NCBI GenBank assembly: GCA_001898335.1
Contig: MKTS01000013.1
Location: 372,001-436,000 of the forward strand
Direction: 5' to 3'
Origin: Mucilaginibacter sp. 44-25
Lineage (GTDB): Bacteria; Bacteroidota; Bacteroidia; Sphingobacteriales; Sphingobacteriaceae
Length of the DNA: 64,000 nt
A program made the translations under genes and the position numbers. The notes beneath the pieces were generated by a model that ran no database searches, had not been told where the DNA came from, and saw nothing but the letters and a program-made list of their open reading frames with translations. Each line of letters starts with the position of its first letter. Positions within the stretch are counted from its first letter, which is position 1. Below, piece after piece: positions 1 to 8,429 of the stretch.

Positions 1-630
1 TACCTCTATGTGGCGTTCCAGGTAGTATACAAATATATCCAGTTTACCGGCGGTTTGGCCGTTAAGCTTTTTTACGATACTGGTGAAGATACCGGGGATC
101 AGGTCCTCACGGCCAAAGGTAAATACAGCGGCCTGCACATGGGTTTTACCACTTTCAATTACTTCAAAAGTATGCTTTACAAACTCACGTGCCGCGCCGG
201 GGATATTCGCGGCTTGTAACGCCTGGTGAATGTTTCCCAGCTTGCTGAATTCGGCAAACAAGTCAACAATGGCCGCCGCGCTGCAGCCGGCCTGGTTCAT
301 GGCTTGTAAATAGAGCTCAAAGTGGCTGGTGCGGTTACCGCGTTCGTCCACATCGCTTTCCTCACCGGTTACTATCTCATTAATGAGGTAACGGGTGTTG
401 GCATTACCTACCGGCATCCACGGCAGCGTAGTGCAAGTAAGGTTTTGCTGCAGCACTTTAAGTAACGACATAAAATCCCATACGGCAAAAACATGGTGCT
501 GCATAAAAAGGTGCAACTCATCAAGGCTGTTCACATGGTCATACAATGCGTGGTTGATCAATTGCTGGCGTAGCGGCTCTATCTCCTGCTTCAATTGCGC
601 AATGCGCTCATTCTGTTCGGGCTTCATCAT
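1..630 (-). CDS. DUF3050 family protein (3' end beyond window)
   Basis: This is an open frame of 210 codons read from an ATG at 630 that runs off the left edge, so the C-terminus is missing. The translation begins MMKPEQNERI and contains HALYDHVNSLDELHLFMQHH and FAVWDFMSLLKVLQQ, which I recognise as the start of DUF3050 proteins. That family is all-helical and related to the heme-oxygenase-like fold, and the conserved His residues suggest metal or heme binding. No biochemical role is established that I can name. The family call is from memory of motif spacing. No in-frame start lies upstream of 630 before AT-rich non-coding sequence. Confidence 0.75.
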   Translation of the reverse strand, partial: MMKPEQNERIAQLKQEIEPLRQQLINHALYDHVNSLDELHLFMQHHVFAVWDFMSLLKVLQQNLTCTTLPWMPVGNANTRYLINEIVTGEESDVDERGNRTSHFELYLQAMNQAGCSAAAIVDLFAEFSKLGNIHQALQAANIPGAAREFVKHTFEVIESGKTHVQAAVFTFGREDLIPGIFTSIVKKLNGQTAGKLDIFVYYLERHIEV

Positions 631-724
631 ATCAATTATGATGTAAAAATAAGGGTTACAGGTATATTGCCCGAACACTTTGCATATTATGACGTTTGAT
701 TGATAACTATACAACCAACAGTTG

Positions 725-1399
725 ATGTTTGCAGCCATATTACCGCCCGATGGTGGCCTTGTTTACACCGAAACCAACCTCCATCATTTTTTCCCGGAGC
801 CCTGGAACATGGTATCATCCGCCCTGTTCCTGATACCGGGAATTTACTGGCTTATTAAGCTGAAAGGCTTTAACCGGCAATACACTTTCCTGAGCATAGC
901 TACCTGGCTACTGCTCACAGGGTGTGTGGGCAGTACCGTTTACCACGGCCTGCGCAAATGGCGCTTTTTTATTATGATGGATTGGCTGCCCATAGCCATC
1001 CTTTGCCTGCTGGCAAGCGTGTATTTCTGGATCAAATTTAGCGGGCGCATGTATGTTGGAGCAATAGCGCTGATAGTTTTCCTGGCTTTAACATTTAGTA
1101 TCAGAAAACTTATGCCTCGTTATGATATTCAATTACTCATCAGCCTTAATTATACGGTAATGGTGTTAATGATAGTTTTGCCGCTTATGCTGCTGTTATG
1201 GCGGCTGCACTGGCAAAACAGTGGGCTTGTTTTTGGCGCGCTGCTGGCATTTGGCATTGCCATAGGTTTCAGAGTGTATGATAAATATACTACCCTAAGC
1301 ATAGGCACGCATTTCCTGTGGCACACCTTCGGGGCAATAGCCACATCATTAATGTTTGTATTTATTTACCGCATAAACGGCATCAAAACGCAAAGTTGA
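725..1399 (+). CDS. Ceramidase-like (CREST superfamily) seven-TM membrane protein
   Basis: This 224-residue protein has about seven hydrophobic segments. Conserved polar residues are placed as in alkaline ceramidase/CREST hydrolases: a Ser-x3-His motif (STVYH) in TM2, an Asp in MMDWLP at TM3, and a HxxxH pair (HFLWH) in the last segment. In this family the three His and the Asp hold a zinc ion used for amide hydrolysis of lipids, which would fit a sphingolipid-making Sphingobacteriaceae member. That functional link is inference. The ATG at 725 is preferred over an adjacent upstream TTG. The gene converges on bshB1, separated by two bases. Confidence 0.7.
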   Translation: MFAAILPPDGGLVYTETNLHHFFPEPWNMVSSALFLIPGIYWLIKLKGFNRQYTFLSIATWLLLTGCVGSTVYHGLRKWRFFIMMDWLPIAILCLLASVYFWIKFSGRMYVGAIALIVFLALTFSIRKLMPRYDIQLLISLNYTVMVLMIVLPLMLLLWRLHWQNSGLVFGALLAFGIAIGFRVYDKYTTLSIGTHFLWHTFGAIATSLMFVFIYRINGIKTQS

Positions 1400-1401
1400 G
1401 T

Positions 1402-2127
1402 TTAACGAAGATCGAACAGGTTATCTACACCAAGAATTTTACGTGAGGTAAAACCCTCTCCGTATTTGGCCCCAATGCTTTTACCATATTCGCGGCCGCG
1501 GCCATTTACCTGCTCAATAAAATCAGGTGAGGATATGTAGGTCTGCGGCTCATCATCATTCCAGTCGGGGTTGTGAAATTGTGAACCGTAGGCATAAATG
1601 CTCTCTATCTTTTTATCCCAAAACTCGGTTACATCAACAATTATATCAGGTTTAATATACCTGTCCTGTATAAAATGTAGCACCTGGTTTGGGCGCCAGG
1701 CTTCCTGCGGCTGCCCATCGGTATCAAAAGTTTCTATCCTGCGTAGTCCGGCTAAAAAAGCCGATGCCTCCACCAATTCATTGGCCCGGCCATGATCCGG
1801 GTGGCGGTCATGATACGCGTTGGTGATCACAATTTCGGGCTGATATTTTCTAATGGCGGCAATAACCTTTAACTGGTACTCTTGTGTATTCTGGAAAAAA
1901 CCATCGGGCAGGGCCAGATTATCGCGTACGGTTAAGCCCAGTATTTCGGCTGCTTTGGCGGCTTCGCGGTCGCGTATCTCGGCAGAACCGCGCGTGCCAA
2001 GTTCACCCCGGGTAAGGTCGGCAATGCCTACTTTATGCCCTAATTTAATGTGCTTTAAAATAGTACCGGCGCAACCCAGTTCAGCATCATCGGGATGCAC
2101 TGGTAAAACTAATATGTCTAATTTCAT
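1402..2127 (-). CDS. bshB1: Bacillithiol biosynthesis deacetylase BshB1
   Basis: This 241-residue PIG-L/LmbE-family zinc deacetylase removes the acetyl group from GlcNAc-malate, the second step of bacillithiol synthesis. The zinc site is visible as HPDD at residues 11-14 and the family's second motif HDRHPDHGRA near residue 105. The segment DLTRGELGTRG is typical of BshB1 rather than mycothiol MshB. Its start overlaps the glutathione-peroxidase stop by 4 bp (2124-2127), so the two genes are probably co-translated. bshA and bshC are not in the window. Confidence 0.9.
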   Translation of the reverse strand: MKLDILVLPVHPDDAELGCAGTILKHIKLGHKVGIADLTRGELGTRGSAEIRDREAAKAAEILGLTVRDNLALPDGFFQNTQEYQLKVIAAIRKYQPEIVITNAYHDRHPDHGRANELVEASAFLAGLRRIETFDTDGQPQEAWRPNQVLHFIQDRYIKPDIIVDVTEFWDKKIESIYAYGSQFHNPDWNDDEPQTYISSPDFIEQVNGRGREYGKSIGAKYGEGFTSRKILGVDNLFDLR

Positions 2128-2642
2128 TTATTGGTAACTTTATCAGCCCCGGCTGCCAGCAGGCGTTGTATCTTCTTCTTAATTTTTGAAGAAGTTGGCT
2201 TGGTAAAAGGATAAAAAAAGTCCACCACGCAGCCCTCTTTATCAATAAGGTACTTATGAAAGTTCCAGCGGGGCTTGGCATTTACCTTTCCGTTGGCCTT
2301 TTTATCGGCCAGGAACTTGTATAACGGGTGGGCATGCGGCCCGCGTACCCGCATTTTTTCAAATATGTTAAAGTTAGTGCCATAATTATGGCAAAATGCT
2401 TCAATTGCTGCGCCATCAAGCGGCTCCTGCTGCCCAAAATCATTTGAAGGGAAAGCAAGTACTTCAAAATCGGTATCGGCAAAAATGGTTTTCAGTTCTG
2501 CCAGGTCCTGCAACTGAGGGGTAAAACCACACTGCGAGGCGGTATTAACAATTAAAAGTACTTTATTGCTGTATTGGGATAACGGGATTTCTTCACCGTT
2601 GATCTTGTTAACGGTGAACTGGTAGATGTTACTGGTATTCAT
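2124..2642 (-). CDS. Glutathione peroxidase family thiol peroxidase
   Basis: This 172-residue GPx-family protein reduces hydroperoxides. The peroxidatic Cys is residue 38 in NTASQCGFT. The FPSNDFGQQEP and PRWNFHKYLID motifs supply the rest of the catalytic tetrad (Gln, Trp, Asn). It is a Cys, not selenocysteine, form. Bacterial enzymes of this type usually take electrons from thioredoxin. The 4-bp overlap with bshB1 raises the possibility of a bacillithiol link, which is inference only. The ATG at 2642 abuts the stop of the upstream DUF4294 gene. Confidence 0.9.
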   Translation of the reverse strand: MNTSNIYQFTVNKINGEEIPLSQYSNKVLLIVNTASQCGFTPQLQDLAELKTIFADTDFEVLAFPSNDFGQQEPLDGAAIEAFCHNYGTNFNIFEKMRVRGPHAHPLYKFLADKKANGKVNAKPRWNFHKYLIDKEGCVVDFFYPFTKPTSSKIKKKIQRLLAAGADKVTNK

Positions 2643-3260
2643 TTAATTATAGTTAGAAACGTATCCCATTTGGTTCAGGATAGCTTCAATATCACGCTCC
2701 TCCGAGGCATCATAGTTCTCTTTCAGGTTGTGGCCAAATATGCGCGCCACCGATTGAAACAAAAAAGCGTTAAAACCGCCTTTAAGTTCTTTCGCCAGCG
2801 CATAGCTTGTGGTACCGGTTTCGCGGCTCACCAGCTTTATCAGCACTTCGCCCTGGCTTATGGTAAGGTTCTTAATATCCTTGTTAAATATGTTCTTCAC
2901 ATCAAGCTCACAAGCCTTCATCAGTTCTTTCTGCTTCTTTTTATCGGCAGTAAGGGCAAGTTCGCGCTGTAGCTGTATATAACGCTGGGCGGCAAAACGC
3001 GCGTAAGGTAGCACCTTCATCACATTATATTTGAGCCTGCGGTATGCCAGTCTGTCGGCCTCGCTGGCAAATATGCGGGTATCCACAATATTTACCTGCG
3101 GTGCTACTATCCAGGGCACCAGTTCGCCGTCAAGCTTGGTCATGTATACCTTAGTGGTATCGTTTTTGCCCAGGTGTACAGGAGGCGCGGGTTTATCGTC
3201 CTGCGCTTTAGCAACACCAATTGCCAAACAAAATAACAGCAGAGGTAATATTAATTTCAT
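2643..3260 (-). CDS. DUF4294 secreted protein
   Basis: This 205-residue protein has a clear signal peptide (MKLILPLLLFCLAIGVAKAQ). The mature part is rich in charged helices, including DTRIFASEADRLAYRRLKYN, and matches my memory of the Bacteroidetes DUF4294 family. The function is unknown and it is probably periplasmic. The start at 3260 is chosen over an in-frame ATG at 3278 because it puts the signal peptide at the N-terminus and lies 15 bp after a -7 box on this strand. It is the first gene of a three-gene unit with the GPx and bshB1. Confidence 0.8.
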   Translation of the reverse strand: MKLILPLLLFCLAIGVAKAQDDKPAPPVHLGKNDTTKVYMTKLDGELVPWIVAPQVNIVDTRIFASEADRLAYRRLKYNVMKVLPYARFAAQRYIQLQRELALTADKKKQKELMKACELDVKNIFNKDIKNLTISQGEVLIKLVSRETGTTSYALAKELKGGFNAFLFQSVARIFGHNLKENYDASEERDIEAILNQMGYVSNYN

Positions 3261-3275
3261 ATTTTTACTAACATA

Positions 3276-3283
3276 CAAAATTA
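3276..3283 (-). promoter_or_regulatory. -7 box for the DUF4294-gpx-bshB1 unit
   Basis: The minus strand reads TAATTTTG, an exact match to the Bacteroidetes -7 consensus TAnnTTTG, 15 bp before the DUF4294 start codon. No convincing -33 element was identified. Confidence 0.5.
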
Positions 3284-3370
3284 AAGCATTTTATTTTGTT
3301 ATTTTATGATTAACCAACAATAAAAAATATTGTTACATGGTTATGAAAATAAGCCGGTAAACGCCAACAG

Positions 3371-5593
3371 ATGAAAGATTTAGTGATTGACCTTGAAGCC
3401 GAAAAGAAAGAAATATTAAAACGCTACCGGGCATTGCTGCGCGCCAGTAAATCAACCCTGCAAAAGGGCGATAAAAGACTGATACGCAAGGCTTTTGAAA
3501 TGGCACTGGAAAGCCATAAAGATATGCGCCGTAAAAGCGGCGAGCCATACATATACCACCCTATAGCCGTTGCGCAGATAGCCGCCGAAGAAATTGGCCT
3601 GGGTACTACCTCTATTGTTTGTGCCCTGCTGCATGACGTGGTAGAGGATACCGATGTTACCCTGGAAGATATTGAGCTTGAATTTGGTAAAAAAGTGGCT
3701 AAGATAATTGATGGCCTCACCAAAATATCAGGCGTTTTTGATACCAACAGTTCTTTACAGGCCGAAAACTTCCGTAAGATGCTGCTTACCCTTGCCGATG
3801 ATGTGAGGGTAATACTCATTAAACTGGCCGACCGCCTGCACAACATGCGAACTATGGAGTTTATGCCGCGCGATAAGCAGCTCAAACTCTCATCTGAAAC
3901 GGTATACCTGTACGCCCCCCTGGCACACCGCCTGGGTTTATATGCCATTAAATCCGAGCTGGAAGACCTTTCCATGAAATACATGGAGCGTGAAACTTAT
4001 CAGTTCATCAAAAACAAGCTAAACGAAAAGAAAGCCGAACGGGAGAAATTCATCGCCGACTTTATTAAGCCCGTACAAAAAATACTCGAAGGCCAGGATC
4101 TGCACGGCGAGGTTTTCGGCAGGCCAAAATCCATCCACTCCATCTGGAACAAGATGAAGAAAAAGGCCATCCCTTTTGAGGAAGTATATGACCTTTTCGC
4201 CATCCGTATCATTCTGGATAGCGCACCCGAAAATGAAAAGGCCGAATGCTGGAAAGCCTACTCCATCGTTACCGACCTTTACCGCCCTAACCCGGATAGG
4301 TTGCGCGACTGGATATCATCGCCAAAGGCCAACGGTTACGAATCATTACACACCACGGTAATGGGCCCCCGCGGGCAGTGGGTAGAGGTACAGATACGAA
4401 CCAAACGCATGAACGAGATTGCCGAAAAAGGTTTCGCCGCGCACTGGAAATATAAAGAGTCATCAACAGATAGCGGCCTGGACCAATGGGTGCAAAAGGT
4501 ACGCGATATGCTTAAAAACCCGGACTCTAACGCGCTGGACTTCCTGGACGACTTTAAGATGAACCTCTTTAGTGATGAGATATTCATCTTTACGCCTAAG
4601 GGGGCGCTTATACAGCTTCCGCTCAATGCTACCGCGCTTGATTTTGCCTTTGAGATACATACCGATGTAGGTGCCAGTTGTATTGGCGCCAAGGTGAACC
4701 ATAAACTGGTACCGCTGAGCTATAAATTGCAAAACGGCGACCAGGTGGAGATCATTACATCAGGCAAGCAAACCCCTAAGGAAGACTGGCTGAACTTTGT
4801 GGTGACGGCCAAGGCCAAAGCCAAGATAAAATCGGCACTTAAAGAGGAAAAACGCAAGATTGCCGAAGATGGCAAGGAAATACTGGAGCGTAAGATGAAG
4901 TCGATAAAACTTACTTACAACTCCGAAAACCTCCAGAAGCTCAGCTATTTCTTTAAGCTACAATCCACACAGGATCTTTTTTACAATGTAGCCAAAGGGC
5001 TTATTGATATGAAGGACCTGAAGGACTACCAGGCGTCAGAAAAAATTATTGAAAATAAGCCGCAGGATAAAATCGAGGCCGACCAGCTGCATAACCTGGT
5101 TAAAAGCATTAAAGCTAAAGACAGCGACATATTGCTGATAGGCGAGGATATGCAAAAGATAGATTACAAGCTGGCTGCCTGCTGTAACCCTATCCCCGGC
5201 GATGATGTGTTTGGCTTTATTACTGTTGGCGATGGCATTAAGATACACCGCACCAACTGCCCTAACGCCGCTAAGTTAATGGCCAATTATGGCTACCGTA
5301 TTGTAAAAGCCCGCTGGACCAACCAGCAGGAACTGGCTTTCCTTACCGGCCTGCGCATTACCGGTATTGATGATGTTGGCCTGATCAACAAACTCACAAC
5401 AGTTATATCGCAAGATTTTAAGGTAAATATCCGCTCTATCACCGTTGATAGCGATAACGGCATATTTGAGGGATCTATAATGGTTTATGTGAATGACACC
5501 GACCACCTCGAAAACCTGATCAAAAAACTCAACCAGGTAAAGGGCATCACGCAAGTTGTCCGGTTTGACTCTGCGATAGAGAAAGCATCTTGA
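3371..5593 (+). CDS. Bifunctional (p)ppGpp synthetase/hydrolase RelA/SpoT
   Basis: This 740-residue long RSH protein makes and degrades the stringent-response alarmone. The N-terminal HD hydrolase domain carries the HDVVEDT motif at residues 88-94. It is followed by the synthetase domain (RLRDWISSPKANGYESLH, then EVQIRTKRMNEIAEKG), a TGS domain near residues 410-470 (IFTPKGALIQLP) and a C-terminal ACT domain near 660-737. Both catalytic domains look intact, so it should be bifunctional. Domain order and length are usual for the family. It is divergent from the DUF4294 operon. Confidence 0.93.
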   Translation: MKDLVIDLEAEKKEILKRYRALLRASKSTLQKGDKRLIRKAFEMALESHKDMRRKSGEPYIYHPIAVAQIAAEEIGLGTTSIVCALLHDVVEDTDVTLEDIELEFGKKVAKIIDGLTKISGVFDTNSSLQAENFRKMLLTLADDVRVILIKLADRLHNMRTMEFMPRDKQLKLSSETVYLYAPLAHRLGLYAIKSELEDLSMKYMERETYQFIKNKLNEKKAEREKFIADFIKPVQKILEGQDLHGEVFGRPKSIHSIWNKMKKKAIPFEEVYDLFAIRIILDSAPENEKAECWKAYSIVTDLYRPNPDRLRDWISSPKANGYESLHTTVMGPRGQWVEVQIRTKRMNEIAEKGFAAHWKYKESSTDSGLDQWVQKVRDMLKNPDSNALDFLDDFKMNLFSDEIFIFTPKGALIQLPLNATALDFAFEIHTDVGASCIGAKVNHKLVPLSYKLQNGDQVEIITSGKQTPKEDWLNFVVTAKAKAKIKSALKEEKRKIAEDGKEILERKMKSIKLTYNSENLQKLSYFFKLQSTQDLFYNVAKGLIDMKDLKDYQASEKIIENKPQDKIEADQLHNLVKSIKAKDSDILLIGEDMQKIDYKLAACCNPIPGDDVFGFITVGDGIKIHRTNCPNAAKLMANYGYRIVKARWTNQQELAFLTGLRITGIDDVGLINKLTTVISQDFKVNIRSITVDSDNGIFEGSIMVYVNDTDHLENLIKKLNQVKGITQVVRFDSAIEKAS

Positions 5594-5603
5594 AGCAGAT
5601 ATT

Positions 5604-5686
5604 AGAATCAAGAGTCAAGAATCAAGACGGATAAATGTGAATTAAATTCCTTGCATCTTGATTCTTGGCTCTTGATTCTTGACTCT
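5604..5686. repeat. AATCAAGA-type inverted repeat between spoT and fur
   Basis: AGTCAAGAATCAAGA (5613-5627) has an exact reverse complement at 5670-5684 and a one-mismatch copy at 5656-5670. A stem of about 15 bp is possible and may end the spoT transcript. A related sequence occurs at 44557-44591. Confidence 0.7.
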
Positions 5687-5703
5687 GAAAACAAAAATAT
5701 TAA

Positions 5704-5711
5704 TACCTTTG
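5704..5711 (+). promoter_or_regulatory. Promoter of the fur-TA-purA operon
   Basis: TACCTTTG matches the TAnnTTTG -7 consensus exactly. A TTG at 5679-5681 lies 22 bp upstream, within the spacing seen for Bacteroidetes -33 elements. The fur ATG follows 18 bp after the box. The -33 TTG falls inside the repeat at 5604-5686, so the repeat may affect the promoter. Confidence 0.55.
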
Positions 5712-5729
5712 TATTGTTAACATAACATT

Positions 5730-6200
5730 ATGCCTGCACAGGAAACCATAGCAATGGTTAAAAAAATTTTCGAGGCCTATCTCGAAAACAAGAGCCTCAG
5801 GAAAACCCCCGAGCGCTTTGCCATACTCGAAGAAATTTACTCCAGAAATGATCATTTCGATGTGGAATCGTTGTATATCCACATGAAAAACAAAAAGTAC
5901 AGGGTAAGCCGTGCTACTGTTTATAACACACTTGAACTACTGGTATCATGTGACCTGGTAACCAAGCATCAGTTTGGTAAAAACATGGCCCAGTTCGAAA
6001 AATCATACGGATACAAGCAGCACGATCATATCATCTGCATAGACTGCGGTAAGGTGGTGGAATTTTGCGACCCGCGTATCCAACAGATACAGAGCATGAT
6101 GGGCGATATCCTCAAGTTTGATATCAAACACCACTCGCTTAATTTATACGGCAACTGCACCAAATTGCGCGATGGTGTTTGCGACCGTAAAGTATCATAA
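5730..6200 (+). CDS. fur: Fur family transcriptional regulator
   Basis: This 156-residue metal-responsive repressor has an N-terminal winged helix with the recognition segment VSRATVYNTLELL. The C-terminal dimerisation domain has a metal-binding block HDHIICIDCGKVVEFCD. The Cys pair in CIDC, together with two late Cys residues (GNC and GVC near the C-terminus), would form the structural Cys4 zinc site. Whether it is a Fur (iron) or PerR (peroxide) type cannot be settled from sequence alone. It leads an apparent operon with the AbiE-like pair and purA, with 2 bp to the next ATG. Confidence 0.88.
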   Translation: MPAQETIAMVKKIFEAYLENKSLRKTPERFAILEEIYSRNDHFDVESLYIHMKNKKYRVSRATVYNTLELLVSCDLVTKHQFGKNMAQFEKSYGYKQHDHIICIDCGKVVEFCDPRIQQIQSMMGDILKFDIKHHSLNLYGNCTKLRDGVCDRKVS

Positions 6201-6202
6201 CA

Positions 6203-6496
6203 ATGAATACCCCACTTTTAAGCAAACAGGCATTTTGGGATGTTGATATGTCTACTATCGACTATGAAAAAAATGCCGTACACGTGGTTGAAAAAGTAAT
6301 TGAACGGGGCAAAGCAGAGGATTTTGACAGCTTACTTAAATTTTACGGTTTTAAACGTGTTGGCGAATTAGCCAAACAAGCGCACTGGCTATCAGATATA
6401 AGCATTAATTTTTGCTGCACGCTGTTTAAGATTAAACCTACCGATTTTAAATGTTACGAAAAGAAACAGTTGAACCAGCAACACTGGAACTTCTAA
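6203..6496 (+). CDS. Putative antitoxin-side protein of an AbiE-type pair (DUF6922-like)
   Basis: This 97-residue protein begins MNTPLLSKQAFWDVDMSTID and contains AVHVVEKVIERGKAEDFDS and LLKFYGFKRVGELAK. I recall this pattern in small Bacteroidetes proteins encoded directly before AbiEii-like nucleotidyltransferases. It starts two bases after the fur stop and its last 46 bp overlap the toxin gene, an arrangement typical of co-translated toxin-antitoxin pairs. It lacks the winged-helix AbiEi fold I would expect in a classic antitoxin, so the antitoxin role comes from position only. Confidence 0.6.
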   Translation: MNTPLLSKQAFWDVDMSTIDYEKNAVHVVEKVIERGKAEDFDSLLKFYGFKRVGELAKQAHWLSDISINFCCTLFKIKPTDFKCYEKKQLNQQHWNF

Positions 6497-7080
6497 ATAA
6501 ACTTGTTTCCTTATCTCAACTTCAACAATTCAGACTGGTAGGGGGTACTGCACTTTCACTTTTATATGGTCATAGAAAATCAATTGATTTAGACCTTTTT
6601 ACAGATGTGCCATTTGATAAAAATTTGCTGATTGAAACGCTTAATGAAGAATTTAGCAGAATCATAACAACTAATGACAGGTCTAAATCAATTTATCAAT
6701 GCATTATCAATGATGTAAAAGTTGATTTTGTAAGTGTAAAAGATCCTTTTCTTTATCCGGTTAAGGTTATTGAGGATGTTCCTTTGGCTGATGTTAAAGA
6801 TCTGATAGCACTTAAACTGAATGCCGTAAAAGGCCATGGCGTTAAAAAAGATTTCTGGGACCTGGCAAAATTACTGCAATACTTTTCCTTTAAGGAACTT
6901 TTTCAATTTTATCATGATAGATACCCATATGATGATACCTTTGCAGTAATTAGGTCTGTGGTGTACTTTGCTGACGCAGAAGATACTATTGAACCACAAT
7001 CACTTGATGGAATGACCTGGGAAAAGGTTAAAGATATTATTATTGAAGCATTTGACTACTACTATAAAGATAAAATTTAA
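6451..7080 (+). CDS. AbiEii/AbiGii-type nucleotidyltransferase toxin
   Basis: This 209-residue protein has the nucleotidyltransferase signature of type IV toxins: LVGGTALSLLYGHRKSIDLDLF holds the GG and DxD-like residues near positions 28-49. It also has DVKDLIALKLNAVKGHG and KKDFWDLAKLL, both typical of the AbiEii family. The family transfers nucleotides to RNA targets and mediates abortive phage defence or plasmid stability. The gene is visibly more AT-rich than its neighbours. Its stop codon overlaps the purA ATG by one base, so it sits translationally coupled inside a housekeeping operon. Acquisition by transfer is inferred. Confidence 0.82.
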   Translation: MLRKETVEPATLELLNKLVSLSQLQQFRLVGGTALSLLYGHRKSIDLDLFTDVPFDKNLLIETLNEEFSRIITTNDRSKSIYQCIINDVKVDFVSVKDPFLYPVKVIEDVPLADVKDLIALKLNAVKGHGVKKDFWDLAKLLQYFSFKELFQFYHDRYPYDDTFAVIRSVVYFADAEDTIEPQSLDGMTWEKVKDIIIEAFDYYYKDKI

Positions 7081-8357
7081 TGGCTGTTGACGTATTATTG
7101 GGCCTCCAGTGGGGCGACGAAGGTAAAGGCAAAATTGTTGATGTACTAAGTAAAGGTTATGACCTTATTGCCCGTTTCCAGGGCGGGCCTAACGCAGGCC
7201 ATACGCTTGAGTTTGAAGGCAAAAAATTTGTATTGAACACCATCCCTTCAGGTATTTTCTTTGATAATACTCTTAACCTTATCGGCAACGGTGTGGTGAT
7301 CGATCCTATCACCCTTAAAAAAGAATTAGATAAGTTAAAAGATGCCGGCCATGACCTGTTGGCTAAAGGTAACCTTGTAATTGGTAAAAAGGCGCATTTG
7401 ATCCTGCCAACTCACCAATTGCTTGATGCGGCTTCTGAAAAAAAGATGGGCGATGGTAAAATTGGCTCTACCCTTAAAGGTATTGGCCCAACTTACATGG
7501 ATAAAACCGGTCGTAATGGTTTACGTATAGGTGATATAACCCTGCCTAACTTTAAAGAAAAATACCAGAAACTGGTTGATAAGCATACCTCGATGCTGCA
7601 ATCGCTATACGGCGAAGTAGCCGATTTTAGCGAGCGTGAGGCTGCCTTTTTTGAAGCTATTGAACTCATCAAACAATTTGAGCTGGTTGATTCTGAACAA
7701 CTGGTAAATAATTACCTTAAAGAAGGCAAAAAAGTATTAGCAGAAGGTGCACAGGGCACCATGCTGGATATCGACTTTGGTTCATACCCATTTGTTACCT
7801 CGTCAAACACCACTACAGCAGGTGCTTGTACAGGATTGGGTATCGCCCCTAATAAGATAGGCGATGTGATAGGCATCTTTAAAGCTTACTGTACACGCGT
7901 TGGCGGCGGCCCCTTCCCTACTGAGCTGCATGACGAAACCGGCGAAGAACTGCGTAAGATTGGCCACGAATTTGGCGCAACTACCGGCAGACCACGCCGT
8001 ACCGGCTGGATCGACCTACCGGCACTTAAATATGCTATTATGCTTAACGGTGTTACCCAACTGGTAATGACCAAAGCCGACGTATTAAGCGGTTTTGATA
8101 AAATTTACGCTTGTACACACTACAATTACTTAGGCGAAACCATTGACTACATGCCTTATGATATTTGCTCGGTTGAGGCCGTGCCGGTATTAAAAGAGAT
8201 TGATGGCTGGAATGAAGACCTTACCGGTATTACCGAGTTGAGCGAGATCCCTGCAAAATTGCAATCTTACATTGACTACCTGGAAGCTGAATTGGGCGTA
8301 CCAGTTAAATACCTTTCTGTAGGCCCCGACAGGAAACAGACTTTGGTATTGCACTAA
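7080..8357 (+). CDS. purA: Adenylosuccinate synthetase
   Basis: This 425-residue enzyme joins IMP and aspartate using GTP, the first committed step to AMP. The N-terminal QWGDEGKGKIVD motif, FQGGPNAGHT, TRVGGGPFPTE and TTGRPRRTGW are all present and the length is normal. The ATG shares its A with the stop codon of the upstream toxin gene (TAATG), which suggests coupled translation. A strong terminator follows the stop. Confidence 0.97.
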   Translation: MAVDVLLGLQWGDEGKGKIVDVLSKGYDLIARFQGGPNAGHTLEFEGKKFVLNTIPSGIFFDNTLNLIGNGVVIDPITLKKELDKLKDAGHDLLAKGNLVIGKKAHLILPTHQLLDAASEKKMGDGKIGSTLKGIGPTYMDKTGRNGLRIGDITLPNFKEKYQKLVDKHTSMLQSLYGEVADFSEREAAFFEAIELIKQFELVDSEQLVNNYLKEGKKVLAEGAQGTMLDIDFGSYPFVTSSNTTTAGACTGLGIAPNKIGDVIGIFKAYCTRVGGGPFPTELHDETGEELRKIGHEFGATTGRPRRTGWIDLPALKYAIMLNGVTQLVMTKADVLSGFDKIYACTHYNYLGETIDYMPYDICSVEAVPVLKEIDGWNEDLTGITELSEIPAKLQSYIDYLEAELGVPVKYLSVGPDRKQTLVLH

Positions 8358-8379
8358 ACTCACTTCAAAAATTATAGAT

Positions 8380-8404
8380 AAAGGCTCTGCTTTGCGGAGC
8401 CTTT
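8380..8404 (+). terminator. Terminator after purA
   Basis: AAAGGCTC and GAGCCTTT form an 8-bp stem with a 9-base loop, followed by an AT-rich, T-containing stretch (atatttt). It closes the fur-purA operon. Confidence 0.75.
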
Positions 8405-8417
8405 ATATTTTGATACC

Positions 8418-8425
8418 TATTTTTA
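8418..8425 (+). promoter_or_regulatory. -7-like box immediately before pabB
   Basis: TATTTTTA resembles TAnnTTTG with the last base changed. It ends 4 bp before the GTG start, so transcription would begin at or next to the start codon. Confidence 0.35.
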
Positions 8426-8429
8426 CCTC

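Noticed and set aside
395..646. 83-codon plus-strand ORF
   Set aside because: It lies antisense to the partial DUF3050 gene, whose translation has recognisable family motifs.
3424..3984. 186-codon minus-strand ORF across spoT
   Set aside because: It is antisense to the HD domain of a clearly conserved RelA/SpoT protein; the composition is Ser/Arg-rich as expected of a shadow frame.
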